A stretch of DNA of 64,000 bases from Pedobacter insulae (GTDB lineage Bacteria; Bacteroidota; Bacteroidia; Sphingobacteriales; Sphingobacteriaceae), in the NCBI RefSeq assembly GCF_900113525.1, contig NZ_FOPP01000003.1, forward strand, positions 426,575 through 490,574, read 5' to 3'. A program made the position numbers and the translations under genes. The notes below the pieces were generated by a model that worked only from the letters and a program-made list of their open reading frames with translations, was not told the DNA's origin and ran no database searches. Positions 47,081 to 56,642 of this stretch are shown in pieces. How positions within the stretch are numbered: position 1 is the first letter of the stretch; each line of letters begins with the position of its first letter.

Positions 47081-47923
47081 CTATTTGCGTGGACCTCTAT
47101 TGGCACCACCACCTTTATTATCTCTTCCAGCGCCGCCTTGACCCGGACGACCACCACCTGGGCGTTTGTCATTCCTTCTGTCTCCACCGCCTCTGTTATC
47201 TCTACCGCCATCACGGCCACCAAAAGCACCTTGAGGTCTGTCGCCACCTTTACCTGGAGCATTGCTCGCAGCACCGATGTTTGGAGAAAGATCACGTTTA
47301 CCGTAAACTTCACCTTTACAGATCCATACTTTAACACCTATTTTACCATAAGTAGTTAAAGCTTCTGCTAATGCATAGTCAATATCTGCACGGAAAGTAT
47401 GCAAAGGAATTCTTCCTTCTTTATACTGTTCGTTACGAGCCATCTCAGCACCACCTAAACGACCTGAAGTCATTATCTTGATACCTTCTGCACCCATACG
47501 CATAGTTGATGCGATAGTAGATTTCATCGCTCTACGGAAAGAGATCCTAGCCTCTAGTTGTTTTGCAACACCTTCCGCCACTAATTGTGCATCAAGTTCA
47601 GGACGTTTAATCTCAAAGATGTTAATTTGAATTTCCTTCTTAGTCAATTTCTTTAACTCTTCTTTGATTTTATCCACCTCTTGACCAGCTTTACCGATTA
47701 CAATACCTGGACGAGCTGTATGGATAGTTACTGTAATACGTTTTAACGTACGCTCAATTACTACTTTCGCTACTCCACCTTTTGCAATACGAGCTGAAAG
47801 GTATTTTCTTATTTTTTCGTCTTCAACTAATTTATCAGCATAGTTGTTGCCTCCGAACCAATTAGAATCCCATCCTCTGATGATTCCTAATCTGTTACCT
47901 ATTGGATGTGCTTTTTGTCCCAT
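47081..47923 (-). CDS. rpsC: 30S ribosomal protein S3 with Gly/Arg-rich tail
   Basis: 280 residues, about 45-50 longer than E. coli S3. The KH domain ([20 protein letters not shown]) and C-domain ([20 protein letters not shown]) are standard. From about 225 to the end is a low-complexity tail with many Gly-Gly, Arg-Asp and Arg-Asn-Lys repeats, like an RGG RNA-binding tail. S3 lies at the mRNA entry channel. Opposite-frame ORFs over the tail are shadows of the repeats. Confidence 0.97.
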   Translation of the reverse strand: MGQKAHPIGNRLGIIRGWDSNWFGGNNYADKLVEDEKIRKYLSARIAKGGVAKVVIERTLKRITVTIHTARPGIVIGKAGQEVDKIKEELKKLTKKEIQINIFEIKRPELDAQLVAEGVAKQLEARISFRRAMKSTIASTMRMGAEGIKIMTSGRLGGAEMARNEQYKEGRIPLHTFRADIDYALAEALTTYGKIGVKVWICKGEVYGKRDLSPNIGAASNAPGKGGDRPQGAFGGRDGGRDNRGGGDRRNDKRPGGGRPGQGGAGRDNKGGGANRGPRK

Positions 47924-47928
47924 TTCTG

Positions 47929-48291
47929 TTAATTAGTTTTTGTTTCAACGTTTTTACTATCTACTACCAAGGTTACATGGTTTGAACGCTTACGTATTCT
48001 GTAACCACGACCTTGTGGTGCTGGTCTAAGTCTTTTCAGCTGACGACCACCGCCTACCATTATCGTTTTCACGTATAATTGGTTTTCCTCAGGGCGAGAA
48101 CCTTCATTTTTAGCTTCCCAATTTTTAATTGCAGATAACAAAAGTTTCTCAACTCTAATTGCTGCTTCTTTATTGGTAAATTTCAAAATGCTTAATGCTT
48201 TCTCAACACGCTCACCTCTGATTAGATCTACAACCAAACGCATTTTACGTGGTGAGGTTGGACAATTGTTTAATTTCGCTAATGCTTCCAT
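47929..48291 (-). CDS. rplV: 50S ribosomal protein L22
   Basis: 120 residues. [20 protein letters not shown] at the start and the tunnel-loop segment [19 protein letters not shown], where the loop lines the nascent-chain constriction. It is 5 bp before rpsC and 7 bp after rpsS. Confidence 0.98.
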   Translation of the reverse strand: MEALAKLNNCPTSPRKMRLVVDLIRGERVEKALSILKFTNKEAAIRVEKLLLSAIKNWEAKNEGSRPEENQLYVKTIMVGGGRQLKRLRPAPQGRGYRIRKRSNHVTLVVDSKNVETKTN

Positions 48292-48298
48292 CTCTTAA

Positions 48299-48565
48299 TT
48301 ATTTTTTCTTATCAGAGTGACCCCTAAATGTTCTGGTTGGAGCAAACTCTCCCAGCTTGTGACCAACCATGTTTTCTGTTACGTATACCGGAATAAATTT
48401 ATTACCGTTATGTACTGCAAATGTATGACCAACAAAATCTGGTGATATCATTGATCTACGAGACCAAGTTTTGATCACAGACTTCTTGCCTGAATCATTC
48501 ATAGAGACTACTTTCTTCTCTACGTTATGGTCAATATAAGGTCCTTTTTTTATCGAACGAGCCAT
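48299..48565 (-). CDS. rpsS: 30S ribosomal protein S19
   Basis: 88 residues. [19 protein letters not shown] at the start, [20 protein letters not shown] in the middle, and [15 protein letters not shown] near the end. S19 lies in the 30S head at the intersubunit bridge. Its ATG overlaps the rplB stop by one base. Confidence 0.98.
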   Translation of the reverse strand: MARSIKKGPYIDHNVEKKVVSMNDSGKKSVIKTWSRRSMISPDFVGHTFAVHNGNKFIPVYVTENMVGHKLGEFAPTRTFRGHSDKKK

Positions 48566-49389
48566 TATTTCTTCCTTTTCTCTATGATGAAACGATTTGA
48601 GTATTTTTTAAGTGAGCGGGTTTTGAAGCCTTTCGAGTAAACTCCGTTTCTTGAACGAGGCTGACCTCCTGAAGAGCGACCTTCACCACCACCCATTGGG
48701 TGATCCACAGGGTTCATCGCTACTGGACGAGTTCTAGGACGACGACCTAACCAACGGCTACGGCCTGCTTTACCTAATACTTCATTCGCGTGATCCGAGT
48801 TAGATACTGCACCAATTGTTGCTAAACAAGTAATTAAGATAGATCTTACCTCACCTGATGGCATTTTTATGGTTGCATATTTACCATCTCTAGCTGCAAG
48901 CTGTGCATAAGCACCTGCACTACGTGCCAATTGAGCACCTTTACCAGGATGAATTTCCAAATTGTGTACAATAGATCCCAAAGGGATGTTTGCCAACGTT
49001 AAAGTGTTTCCTACTTCTGGAGTAGCTTTGTCACCCGAAAGCACAGTTTGTCCTACTTGCAGCCCTTCAGGTGCAATAATGTAGCGCTTCTCACCATCAG
49101 CGTAATGCAATAATGCAATACGTGCAGTACGGTTTGGATCGTATTCAACAGTAGCTACTGTTGCAGGAATATCAAACTTATCACGTTTAAAATCAATTAA
49201 ACGATAAGATTTTTTGTGACCACCGCCCATGTAGCGCATTGTCATCTTTCCTGTATTGTTACGACCTCCCGATTTCTTAGAAGATACAACCAATGATTTT
49301 TCGGGCTTGGTTGCTGTAATCTCCGAAAAGCTTGCGCCTACCCTAAAACGGGTTCCCGGAGTGACTGGTTTAAATTTTCTTAAGCCCAT
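48565..49389 (-). CDS. rplB: 50S ribosomal protein L2
   Basis: 274 residues. The RNA-binding OB and SH3-like domains hold [19 protein letters not shown] and the C-terminal signature [18 protein letters not shown], whose His is near the peptidyl transferase centre. Family length is normal. It is 19 bp after rplW. Confidence 0.98.
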   Translation of the reverse strand: MGLRKFKPVTPGTRFRVGASFSEITATKPEKSLVVSSKKSGGRNNTGKMTMRYMGGGHKKSYRLIDFKRDKFDIPATVATVEYDPNRTARIALLHYADGEKRYIIAPEGLQVGQTVLSGDKATPEVGNTLTLANIPLGSIVHNLEIHPGKGAQLARSAGAYAQLAARDGKYATIKMPSGEVRSILITCLATIGAVSNSDHANEVLGKAGRSRWLGRRPRTRPVAMNPVDHPMGGGEGRSSGGQPRSRNGVYSKGFKTRSLKKYSNRFIIEKRKK

Positions 49390-49408
49390 AGTTATAAATA
49401 TATTCGTA

Positions 49409-49699
49409 TTAAATATTTGCGTAATAATCTATTGTTTCACCATCTTTCAAGGTAACAATAGCTTTTTTGTATTTCGGACTACGTCCCGACACTAAACCAC
49501 CTTTAGTGTTTCTTGATTTAGCTTTACCATCCACTACCATTGTATTCAATGCTACGATGTTAACACCATACATTTTCTCGATGGCAGCTTTGATCTGCAA
49601 CTTATTTGCTCTATGATCTACTCTAAAAGTAAAACGATTAGCTTTTTCAGTTAATGCAGAAGCTTTCTCAGTTAATATTGGTTTTTGTAAAATCTCCAT
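49409..49699 (-). CDS. rplW: 50S ribosomal protein L23
   Basis: 96 residues from the ATG at 49699, which starts 1 bp past the rplD stop. An in-frame ATG 12 bp further would overlap rpl[21 protein letters not shown] is the normal start, and [18 protein letters not shown] follows. L23 is the trigger factor and SRP dock at the tunnel exit. Confidence 0.97.
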   Translation of the reverse strand: MEILQKPILTEKASALTEKANRFTFRVDHRANKLQIKAAIEKMYGVNIVALNTMVVDGKAKSRNTKGGLVSGRSPKYKKAIVTLKDGETIDYYANI

Positions 49700-49700
49700 A

Positions 49701-50330
49701 TTACTTGGCAAATGCCTCCTCCAATGTTTTAAGCGAATCTGCAGTTAACAAAAGTTTGCCCGCATTTAATACATCATATGTATTTAAATCTGCTGCAGTA
49801 ATAACTTTAGCTTTCTGAATGTTTCTGCTTGATAAATAGATATTATTATTTTGTGCAGGTAAAACTAATAATGTTTTCTCTCCGGCTAAATTTAATGCAT
49901 TCACCAAATTGAGATAGTTTTTAGTTTTAATGTTGTCAAAAGTAAAATCTTCTAATACTACCACATTGTTATCAATTGCTTTATAAGCTAAAGCTGATTT
50001 ACGTGCTAATGATTTTAATTTCTTATTCAATTTAAAACTGTAATCTCTTGGTTGCGGACCAAAAACACGACCACCACCATTGAACAATGGAGATTTAATG
50101 CTTCCGGCACGTGCACCGCCAGTACCTTTTTGTTTGTATAATTTACGGGTTGAACCTGCAATCTCATTACGTTGCTTAGATTTATGCGTACCCTGACGTT
50201 GATTAGCCAAATACTGCTTAACATCTAAATAAATCGCATGGTCACTTGGTTGGATACCAAATACCGCCTCAGAAAGCTGCACCTTGGCACCTGTCTCTTT
50301 TCCTGAAATGTTTACTACTTTAACTTCCAT
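49701..50330 (-). CDS. rplD: 50S ribosomal protein L4
   Basis: 209 residues. The tunnel loop holds [20 protein letters not shown] and the globular part [20 protein letters not shown]. In E. coli L4 represses its operon. The gene is 4 bp after rplC. Confidence 0.98.
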   Translation of the reverse strand: MEVKVVNISGKETGAKVQLSEAVFGIQPSDHAIYLDVKQYLANQRQGTHKSKQRNEIAGSTRKLYKQKGTGGARAGSIKSPLFNGGGRVFGPQPRDYSFKLNKKLKSLARKSALAYKAIDNNVVVLEDFTFDNIKTKNYLNLVNALNLAGEKTLLVLPAQNNNIYLSSRNIQKAKVITAADLNTYDVLNAGKLLLTADSLKTLEEAFAK

Positions 50331-50334
50331 CTGC

Positions 50335-50952
50335 TTACTTATCTAAGATTACGTAAGAACCTTTAGCTCCTGGAATGGAACCGCTAACTACCACAAGATT
50401 TTGCTCAGCATAAACTTTCAACACTTGTAAGTTTTGAATTTTTACCCTGTCGCCACCTGTTCTTCCAGCCATACGCATACCTTTAAATACACGAGCTGGA
50501 TAAGACGCAGCACCTAATGAACCTGGTGCACGCAATCTGTTATGCTGACCGTGAGTTTGACCACCCACACCACCAAAACCATGACGCTTAACTACACCTT
50601 GAAAACCCTTACCTTTTGAAGTACCAACCACATCAACAAAATCGCCTTCGTTAAAAATGTTTACAGTTACTGTATCGCCTAAGCTTACAGAAGTTTCAAA
50701 CTGCTCAAATTCAACCAACTTGCGTTTTGGAGTTGTGCTTGCTTTCGCAAAGTGACCTTTCAAAGGCTGTGTAGTGTTTTTCTCTTTGGCCTCATCATAT
50801 CCTAATTGAACGGATACATAACCATCTTTTTCTTCGGTCTTAACTTGTGTTACAACACAAGGTCCAGCTTCGATCACCGTACAAGGAATATTCCTTCCGT
50901 CGGCGTCAAAAATGCTGGTCATTCCTACTTTTTTTCCAATAATACCTGACAT
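50335..50952 (-). CDS. rplC: 50S ribosomal protein L3
   Basis: 205 residues from the ATG at 50952. The frame is open 16 codons further, but [20 protein letters not shown] is the true start. The central extension with [20 protein letters not shown] reaches the peptidyl transferase centre. It is the first gene of the S10-spc-alpha block here. Unlike the usual arrangement rpsJ is not directly upstream; instead the gene has its own promoter at 51030-51060. Confidence 0.97.
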   Translation of the reverse strand: MSGIIGKKVGMTSIFDADGRNIPCTVIEAGPCVVTQVKTEEKDGYVSVQLGYDEAKEKNTTQPLKGHFAKASTTPKRKLVEFEQFETSVSLGDTVTVNIFNEGDFVDVVGTSKGKGFQGVVKRHGFGGVGGQTHGQHNRLRAPGSLGAASYPARVFKGMRMAGRTGGDRVKIQNLQVLKVYAEQNLVVVSGSIPGAKGSYVILDK

Positions 50953-50977
50953 TTTCTTTTTTAAATTTAACACCCAT

Positions 50978-50995
50978 CGAAGCAGTAGGGCTTCG
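50978..50995 (-). other. Leader hairpin upstream of rplC
   Basis: CGAAGC at 50978-50983 pairs with GCTTCG at 50990-50995, loop of 6 nt, within the roughly 70-nt leader between promoter and ATG. It may be a regulatory or stabilising hairpin. Confidence 0.45.
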
Positions 50996-51029
50996 TTCAA
51001 GGTGGATATACATCCCTGCTAAGGGACGG

Positions 51030-51060
51030 CAAAGATAGGCAAGAATTATTAATTTTCAAA
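51030..51060 (-). promoter_or_regulatory. Near-perfect Bacteroidota promoter for the rplC operon
   Basis: On the minus strand TTTG, a 19-bp spacer, then TATCTTTG: exact matches to both the -33 and -7 consensus. It lies 78 bp before the rplC ATG, within the 311-bp gap before the DUF1634 gene, and would start transcription of about 29 genes. Confidence 0.8.
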
Positions 51061-51263
51061 TAGTTAGCTAAAAATAATTTCAAATAATTGCATTTATTTT
51101 TCTATGAACCAGCACAATACCCGAAAACGTAATTTTAGCAGGTTCTTAAAGTTCTATTCTTCCCATATAAACACTATTTGCAGCTCTTTCCCTATCGTTG
51201 GATAGTACTTTCCGAATCTTATCCGTAGAAATTCTGAAGGAAGTGGCAAAAAATTACACTTGT

Positions 51264-51659
51264 TTAATGGGTTACATCCAGATACAAACTGGCAATAATT
51301 ACGCAAAGTACTATTAAACCAATAAGCACATACATGTAATCCTTTTCCATTAAGAAACTGAAAATCGAAAATACGACTCTAGCAATGGGCGTGAAGATTA
51401 ATAATAAAACACCAAACTGAATGATGGCCAGTCCGTCAAAACTTCTTACCCCAAAAAGGATGTCGGCAATCGACGAGAATTTGGCTTCTTCGGGTTTAAA
51501 ATGCTCAAAAGATACAACAGCTTGCGTATGGGAACTCATAAAAATAATTCCCCCGATTAAAACAATACTTGTAGAAACGATAACACCCACTCGTAACAAC
51601 GTGCCCAAAATAACCTGCACATCTTTATCCCCTAAATAATGCTTAATCTCCTTGCTCAT
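51264..51659 (-). CDS. DUF1634 domain-containing membrane protein
   Basis: 131 residues with three hydrophobic segments (about 22-42, 75-100 and 108-127), an inner-membrane protein of the DUF1634 family (VGVIVSTSIVLIGGIIFM near the start). DUF1634 genes often lie next to TauE/SafE exporters, as here. Its ATG overlaps the exporter stop by 4 bp. Function is probably auxiliary to the exporter. Confidence 0.85.
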   Translation of the reverse strand: MSKEIKHYLGDKDVQVILGTLLRVGVIVSTSIVLIGGIIFMSSHTQAVVSFEHFKPEEAKFSSIADILFGVRSFDGLAIIQFGVLLLIFTPIARVVFSIFSFLMEKDYMYVLIGLIVLCVIIASLYLDVTH

Positions 51660-52492
51660 GCGTTTCCAGTTAATCCCTTATAAATCATTTGTAAAGCCAG
51701 AAAAGTAACCACAACAGCAAAAACAATTTTGAGTTTATCCGTTTTTGTTCTAATTAATATTTTGGCACCTATGGTTGCGCCACAAATTACCCCTAAGGTA
51801 ACGGGCATTGCTATAACGGGATCTATCTGCCCTTTATGTAAATAGACCAAGGCACTAGCTGCAGCGGTAACACCTATCATGAAGTTACTAGTGGTTGTCG
51901 AAACTTTAAATGGTATTTTCATGATGTTATCCATGCCAATCACTTTTAACGCTCCCGAGCCTATGCCGAGGAGCCCCGATAAAGTTCCGGCTACAAACAT
52001 CATGGCGAACCCACCTACTACATGGTGAACGGCATATTGTTTCAAACCTCCTTCGGTAGGATAACTTCCATTTAACTTAAAATAATTAGCTAGTATGCTA
52101 GTCTGTTCGTTATTTGAATGATCTACTTTTTTCTTCAGCATCATAAATGCTGAAAACAATAAAATAACCCCAAAAATAACAATGATATAATCCGCCTTGA
52201 TGGCCGTAGCAATAACCACCCCTACTATGGCGCTTATTGTAGTTGCGATTTCTAAGAACATCCCTATCCTAACATTGGTGATGCCTTCTTTCACATAGGC
52301 AGCTGCAGAACCAGATGAGGTGGCAATCACAGAAATAATGGATGCGCCAATTGCATAATGAATGTCGACGCCTAAACCTAAAGTTAATAATGGAATGATG
52401 ATTACTCCCCCACCTAAACCAGTTAAGGAGCCCAGTAAGCCTGCCAGAAAAGCGCCAATTAATACAATTAAGGTAAAAAGTAATACCGTCAT
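51656..52492 (-). CDS. TauE/SafE family sulfite exporter-like protein
   Basis: 278 residues with seven or eight hydrophobic helices. The repeat motifs GLLGSLTGLGGGVIIIPLL near the N-terminus and GTLSGLLGIGSGALKVIGM in the second half are the two family signatures. It is an inner-membrane anion carrier that may export sulfite or organosulfonates. It overlaps the DUF1634 gene and lies 104 bp downstream of the fatty-acid cassette. Confidence 0.9.
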   Translation of the reverse strand: MTVLLFTLIVLIGAFLAGLLGSLTGLGGGVIIIPLLTLGLGVDIHYAIGASIISVIATSSGSAAAYVKEGITNVRIGMFLEIATTISAIVGVVIATAIKADYIIVIFGVILLFSAFMMLKKKVDHSNNEQTSILANYFKLNGSYPTEGGLKQYAVHHVVGGFAMMFVAGTLSGLLGIGSGALKVIGMDNIMKIPFKVSTTTSNFMIGVTAAASALVYLHKGQIDPVIAMPVTLGVICGATIGAKILIRTKTDKLKIVFAVVVTFLALQMIYKGLTGNA

Positions 52493-52596
52493 CGCGCAAA
52501 GATAAAATACTTAATTCATCAAACAGGAACAAAAAACAATTAAATAAAGCCTATAGACAAAGTCGAAATTCTATACCCGTTCCATAAAATCTTCTA

Positions 52597-53259
52597 TCAT
52601 GCACTCGGAAGATGTTCCTTCGTAAATCTAAAGTGCTGCTCAATGGCTTGCCTATGGTGCGAATTTATCCTCCCTTTAATGGATTGAAAATCATAGTCTT
52701 TAGCCATACCACAATCGAGCATATTAAAATACATGGAGGGTTTCACACTTTCAAAATACTCTATTAGGTTACTGCTCCAAATCAATTGGCATTTTCCTTT
52801 AATTTGAGGAATAATCTGATTGATCCCGTCTTCAAAATGAATTTCTCGAATGTGGCTGCTTTCCAAATTGCCTTGTGGATAGAAAAGCAAGAGATTGCCC
52901 GGTTGGGAAAGCAATTCAGCAGCATATTCAAAACTTTCCTTCATGGAGCGCTTGCGTGGATCGATTGAAAAAGCACCACAATATTTCAACCATTTATTGT
53001 TCTCCATTTGTTTCCTTAGAGACATAATATGGAGCCGCTTCATTTTGTTGTCTTGAAAAAAAACTTTCCTACACAAATAAAAGGCAAGAAACCCATCGAG
53101 AAAGCTAAAATGATTGCACATTAGCAGGTAAGAATGATCTGGCTTGATCTCTACATCTTTAATGATCAACTTATTAAATTTCCGTCTCAAAAAGAATGTG
53201 ATCAGCGAAGTTGCTAATTTCAAAAAGAATGAGTTGAGCGGTCTACCTTTAATAATCAT
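52597..53259 (-). CDS. Lysophospholipid acyltransferase-like protein (PlsC superfamily)
   Basis: About 220 residues from the ATG at 53259, chosen because the longer open frame would overlap the preceding gene. An N-terminal hydrophobic helix (about 8-24) is followed by the catalytic HX4D at His50-Asp55 (CNHFSFLDG) and a later FYPQGNLESSH, the acceptor-binding motif (usual EGTR replaced by QGNLES). It moves an acyl chain from ACP or CoA to an acceptor at the membrane. As the last gene of the cassette it could use the cassette's product. The acceptor is unknown. Confidence 0.8.
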   Translation of the reverse strand: MIIKGRPLNSFFLKLATSLITFFLRRKFNKLIIKDVEIKPDHSYLLMCNHFSFLDGFLAFYLCRKVFFQDNKMKRLHIMSLRKQMENNKWLKYCGAFSIDPRKRSMKESFEYAAELLSQPGNLLLFYPQGNLESSHIREIHFEDGINQIIPQIKGKCQLIWSSNLIEYFESVKPSMYFNMLDCGMAKDYDFQSIKGRINSHHRQAIEQHFRFTKEHLPSA

Positions 53260-53266
53260 AAAAAAA

Positions 53267-53668
53267 CTATAATAGCTCCACGATTGCAATTGCCCATGCG
53301 TAATCGCCATCATGAGAAATCGATAAACTAATTTGAACTGGTTTTTTGGGTTGATGGTGCACCTTAACTATTGGCGTGCCGCCTATCTTATTCCGAATGA
53401 TTTCAATCTTTTTAAAGCTCAGCAAAGTGTGATCGACTTGTTTTAATGCTTTATAAACTGCTTCTTTTGCCGCCCAAGTAGCAGCATATCTCAACAATGG
53501 ATCGGCAAACAACTTGCAATAGGCAATTTCATTTACGGTATAAACCTTCTGTTCAAACAGTTCATTGAATGTTTCTTTAAATGCTGATACGGAAACCAAA
53601 TCATTTCCTACTGCGAAATTTCTTATAGCCGAAGGCAATTCCATTGACCTCAGCAATTCCTCATTCAT
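53267..53668 (-). CDS. 4'-phosphopantetheinyl transferase (AcpS-type)
   Basis: 133 residues. VGNDLVSVSAF near 20-30, with Asp23, and WAAKEAVYKALK, with Glu69 and Lys, are the Mg-CoA-binding motifs of AcpS-like enzymes; SISHDGDYAWA is near the end. It adds phosphopantetheine from CoA to an acyl carrier protein Ser. It overlaps the preceding FabI-like gene by 8 bp. It probably activates the cassette's own carrier protein; whether it is also the cell's only AcpS cannot be told. Confidence 0.85.
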   Translation of the reverse strand: MNEELLRSMELPSAIRNFAVGNDLVSVSAFKETFNELFEQKVYTVNEIAYCKLFADPLLRYAATWAAKEAVYKALKQVDHTLLSFKKIEIIRNKIGGTPIVKVHHQPKKPVQISLSISHDGDYAWAIAIVELL

Positions 53669-54470
53669 CTATCGACACCCCCATCACATGGAAACCACCG
53701 TCAACAAAATGGATATTTCCAGTTATTTTAGTAGAAAGATTGGAGAAATAGTACAAAGCAGCATTGCCTACATCGTCCGAGTCAATATTGCCAAGCGGTG
53801 CTGTGAGCTTTCCAATTTTCCTGATTTTTCTTACCCCATTAATCCCTCCAGCTGAAGTTGTCATGACTAGTCCGGGTGAAAGTGCGTTTACTCTTACTTT
53901 TTTAGCCCTGAAATAATCTGCCAGATAAAGCACCATGTTTTCTAAAGCGGCTTTGTTGATAGACATACCTGCATATCCAGGAATAACACGTTGGGAAGCA
54001 TTATAAGTTAAAGTTAGGATAGATGCGTTGTCTGCCAACAAGGGTTCAGCAACTCTAGCGATGCGTAAGAGTGAATAAGCACTAATATTAAAAGAATCCA
54101 TCAGATCTTCAAAAGGAATATCGATATAGGATGGAGCAGGGGCATCGCTGCCAGGTAAAGTATTGCAGATTACTGCCTGACTTCCATAGGCTACACCGTG
54201 CAATAAATAATCTATAGGGCCTAATTCCTTGTGTACCTTTGTTAGAAAATCTTTAATTTGTCCTTCATCCCTCACGTCAACAGGTGCTGCTAACTGATTT
54301 GATACACCAAGTTGTTGGAGCAGGTACAATACGTCTTCCTTGGTATCTTCAACATAGCCCACTGCAATTTTACAACCAGATTGATGCAATTTCAACGCAA
54401 TATCATAAGCGATGGAACGATCGTTTCTCACTCCAAATATTACTGCAACTTTATCTTTGTTATTTATCAT
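53661..54470 (-). CDS. FabI-like enoyl-ACP reductase (short-chain dehydrogenase)
   Basis: 269 residues. The N-terminal FGVRNDRSIAYDIA matches the FabI glycine motif. The active-site residues Tyr156, Tyr166 and Lys173 lie in the FabI arrangement (LTYNASQRVIPGYAGMSINK). The C-terminal LSPGLVMTTSAGG and FVDGGFHVMGV are also FabI-like. It would reduce the enoyl group in each elongation cycle. Whether it is the housekeeping FabI or a dedicated paralogue is not decidable; the context favours a dedicated one. Confidence 0.85.
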   Translation of the reverse strand: MINNKDKVAVIFGVRNDRSIAYDIALKLHQSGCKIAVGYVEDTKEDVLYLLQQLGVSNQLAAPVDVRDEGQIKDFLTKVHKELGPIDYLLHGVAYGSQAVICNTLPGSDAPAPSYIDIPFEDLMDSFNISAYSLLRIARVAEPLLADNASILTLTYNASQRVIPGYAGMSINKAALENMVLYLADYFRAKKVRVNALSPGLVMTTSAGGINGVRKIRKIGKLTAPLGNIDSDDVGNAALYYFSNLSTKITGNIHFVDGGFHVMGVSIDE

Positions 54471-54473
54471 TTC

Positions 54474-55823
54474 TTAATCGTGTTTAGAAATTGACATTGC
54501 ACTGTTTGTACCACCAAAACCATAATTTAAACAAACGATTTGATTAATTTCCTTTTCAACCGTCTGCGACGAAATAAGGTGTTTATAATGATTGATGGGA
54601 TTCATGGGGCCGTCCCAATCTGGCGTGTTTTGGAATGGCTCTAACTCCTGATTAAAATTATTCGAATTAAGGCAAGGTAAAACTTTTTGCTGCTCAAGCA
54701 TTAAAACGGCGGTGATCAGCTCAACTGCACCAGCTGCGCCTAACATATGGCCTAATTGAGATTTTGGGGCAGAAATATGGTATCCACTTTCTCCCATAAC
54801 GTCTACAACACTCAGTAATTCTATCGCATCGCCAGCTGGTGTAGAAGTTCCGTGAACTTTCACAACTTCTGGTTTAATGACATGGCCGGCCAACAGCCCT
54901 TCCCACAAACGCTTTTGGCCAGCAAAAGAAGGGAAGAACATATTTCCATCACCATCAGAGTTATTGAAGTAATTATCAATTACCGCAAGAATTTTCGCTC
55001 CTCTTGCCTTAGCCATTTCATATTCTTCGAGCGCAATTATGCCACATCCAAATGAGCACACGAAACCATTTCTATCAACATCAAAAGGTCTAGAGCTTTC
55101 CGCGGGACTAAAACCTTTGCTAAGCACTTGCATCGCATCGAAACCGATGAAAGATTCTAAAGAAGTAGCTTCAATTCCGCCAGCTAAAATGCGATCTTGA
55201 ATACCATACTTAATTAATCTGTAAGCATAACCAATATTGCCTAAACCAGTTGCACATGCTGAACCAATGGCTTCACAAACACCTCTATTTTTGATAAGGC
55301 ACGACACGTTTGCCGCTTCACGGTAAACCATAGATCTATCCACAGCATGAGAACCAGCCAATCTTGTTTTTTGGCCTTTTTCATAAAAACTATTCCAAGC
55401 AGTGCGAAGAACTGTATTACCAGCGCTCCCGGAGCCCATCACTACCCCGGTTTGTGCAGAGTGTACTTCCGCTGTATTCCATCCAGCCATTTTTATCGCA
55501 TCTTGGGAGCCTAACATTGCCCAAATGCTTCCCACATCTGCAGTTGCAAGATTAGCGTCTGGAATTCTCCCTAAGTGGTCGATGTAAGTTTCTGGATATC
55601 CCTCAATAAGGGTTGAATAAATAGCTTCGAGGTCCATTTCCTGCTCCGAAATGTAACCTGAAACATTTGACCTAATATTTTTGCCAAAAGCTTTGGTTTC
55701 CTCCCAAGTTCTGATTAAACTTTCTCCAGCGAAAAGATTTTGTTCAAACATGGTTATGTCCTTACAAGCTGGGAATGCTCCTCCCATACCAACAATGGCA
55801 ACTTTTCTCCCGGCGACTTCCAT
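54474..55823 (-). CDS. Beta-ketoacyl-ACP synthase (FabF/KAS-II-type)
   Basis: 449 residues, a condensing enzyme. Active-site Cys190 in GSACATGLGNIG, His324 in VKVHGTSTPAGD and His359 in SQLGHMLGAAGA form the Cys-His-His triad; Lys354 and the C-terminal NYGFGGTN are also present. Compared with standard FabF there is an extended middle region around 55-110 (YISEQEMDLEAIYSTL). Its ATG overlaps the acyl carrier protein stop by one base. It is the only ketosynthase of the cassette, and no chain-length-factor partner is present. Confidence 0.88.
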   Translation of the reverse strand: MEVAGRKVAIVGMGGAFPACKDITMFEQNLFAGESLIRTWEETKAFGKNIRSNVSGYISEQEMDLEAIYSTLIEGYPETYIDHLGRIPDANLATADVGSIWAMLGSQDAIKMAGWNTAEVHSAQTGVVMGSGSAGNTVLRTAWNSFYEKGQKTRLAGSHAVDRSMVYREAANVSCLIKNRGVCEAIGSACATGLGNIGYAYRLIKYGIQDRILAGGIEATSLESFIGFDAMQVLSKGFSPAESSRPFDVDRNGFVCSFGCGIIALEEYEMAKARGAKILAVIDNYFNNSDGDGNMFFPSFAGQKRLWEGLLAGHVIKPEVVKVHGTSTPAGDAIELLSVVDVMGESGYHISAPKSQLGHMLGAAGAVELITAVLMLEQQKVLPCLNSNNFNQELEPFQNTPDWDGPMNPINHYKHLISSQTVEKEINQIVCLNYGFGGTNSAMSISKHD

Positions 55824-56083
55824 TAATCTCTTTCTTTTGTAGCTACTATTAAATCAATAATATCTTTCACCTTCGAACCAAGGTCGTCAATATCATCATC
55901 GTCAAATTCGATATCGAATTTCTGTTCTGCTTTGGCAGCGATGTTAATCATTTCAGTAGATGGTGTTTTAAGATCCGCAATAAAATCTGTATCCTCAGTG
56001 ATAAAGGCTAATTTATCCTGATCTATCATTCTTACCGTTTTAAGTATTTCTACCAAACCTGCTAATATTTCCGTTCTTTCCAT
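55823..56083 (-). CDS. Acyl carrier protein with unusual phosphopantetheine motif
   Basis: 86 residues, a helical acidic carrier protein. The attachment Ser is probably Ser42 in DLKTPSTEMINIA, where the usual Asp-Ser-Leu is replaced by Pro-Ser-Thr. A strongly acidic DIEFDDDDIDDL follows at helix III. It lies between the dehydratase-like and ketosynthase genes and overlaps the latter by one base, so it is the cassette's carrier. The changed motif might fit it to its own transferase. Confidence 0.85.
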   Translation of the reverse strand: MERTEILAGLVEILKTVRMIDQDKLAFITEDTDFIADLKTPSTEMINIAAKAEQKFDIEFDDDDIDDLGSKVKDIIDLIVATKERD

Positions 56084-56093
56084 TAAAATTATT

Positions 56094-56639
56094 TTATTTT
56101 TTTACTGCTTTGCCTGTTATTTCAAATAATTCAGCGACTTGCACAAACTCATTACTCAGTTCGTAAGCCAAAAATTGTTCTTTAGTATAATCCTTAAAGT
56201 AAGCTGTTAAGTCGAGTTCTTTCGATACCTTATAAACCCTTCCTTCGCATACCATTTGCCTAAATTTATAAAACTTTATTTGCCCAACACTTACCATAAC
56301 ATCCCCTACCTTAAGGAAGTTATGAAAATTAACTTGCCCTATATTTAAGAATAATGGAATAAATGTTCGTCTAAGCTCATCAAAATCAATTCCCATCTTC
56401 ACACATTGGGCAAAAGCAGAACATGATCCACCGGTAGCCTGTGCAAATGCTTCAATCATATCTACGCCTCTAAAAACGCCAAAATGGTCTTTTACATCTT
56501 GCTCATTTGGAGAATAACTGGCCACCACCCCTACACCAGGTTGATGCCAATGATAGGTATCGATCAAAAGTTTACTTGGCCCATGTATCATCACAACTGC
56601 CGGGTCCATCCCAACGAGGGTATCGCCTATCTTATTCAT
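56094..56639 (-). CDS. FabZ-like hotdog-fold dehydratase
   Basis: 181 residues. The central hotdog helix holds DHFGVFRGVDMIEAFAQATGG, cut here to its key part: His52 and Glu63 match the catalytic His and Glu of FabZ/FabA. FabZ itself is about 145 residues; the C-terminal 40 residues (TAYFKDYTKEQFLAYELSNE) are extra. It would dehydrate the 3-hydroxyacyl-ACP. It is 10 bp before the carrier protein gene and 3 bp after the ketoreductase. Similarity is weaker than for its neighbours. Confidence 0.7.
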   Translation of the reverse strand: MNKIGDTLVGMDPAVVMIHGPSKLLIDTYHWHQPGVGVVASYSPNEQDVKDHFGVFRGVDMIEAFAQATGGSCSAFAQCVKMGIDFDELRRTFIPLFLNIGQVNFHNFLKVGDVMVSVGQIKFYKFRQMVCEGRVYKVSKELDLTAYFKDYTKEQFLAYELSNEFVQVAELFEITGKAVKK

Positions 56640-56642
56640 CTG

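Noticed and set aside
47077..47359. ORFs in both strands over the S3 tail (His/Leu-rich or Val/Lys-rich)
   Set aside because: They come from the repeated Gly/Arg codons read in other frames.
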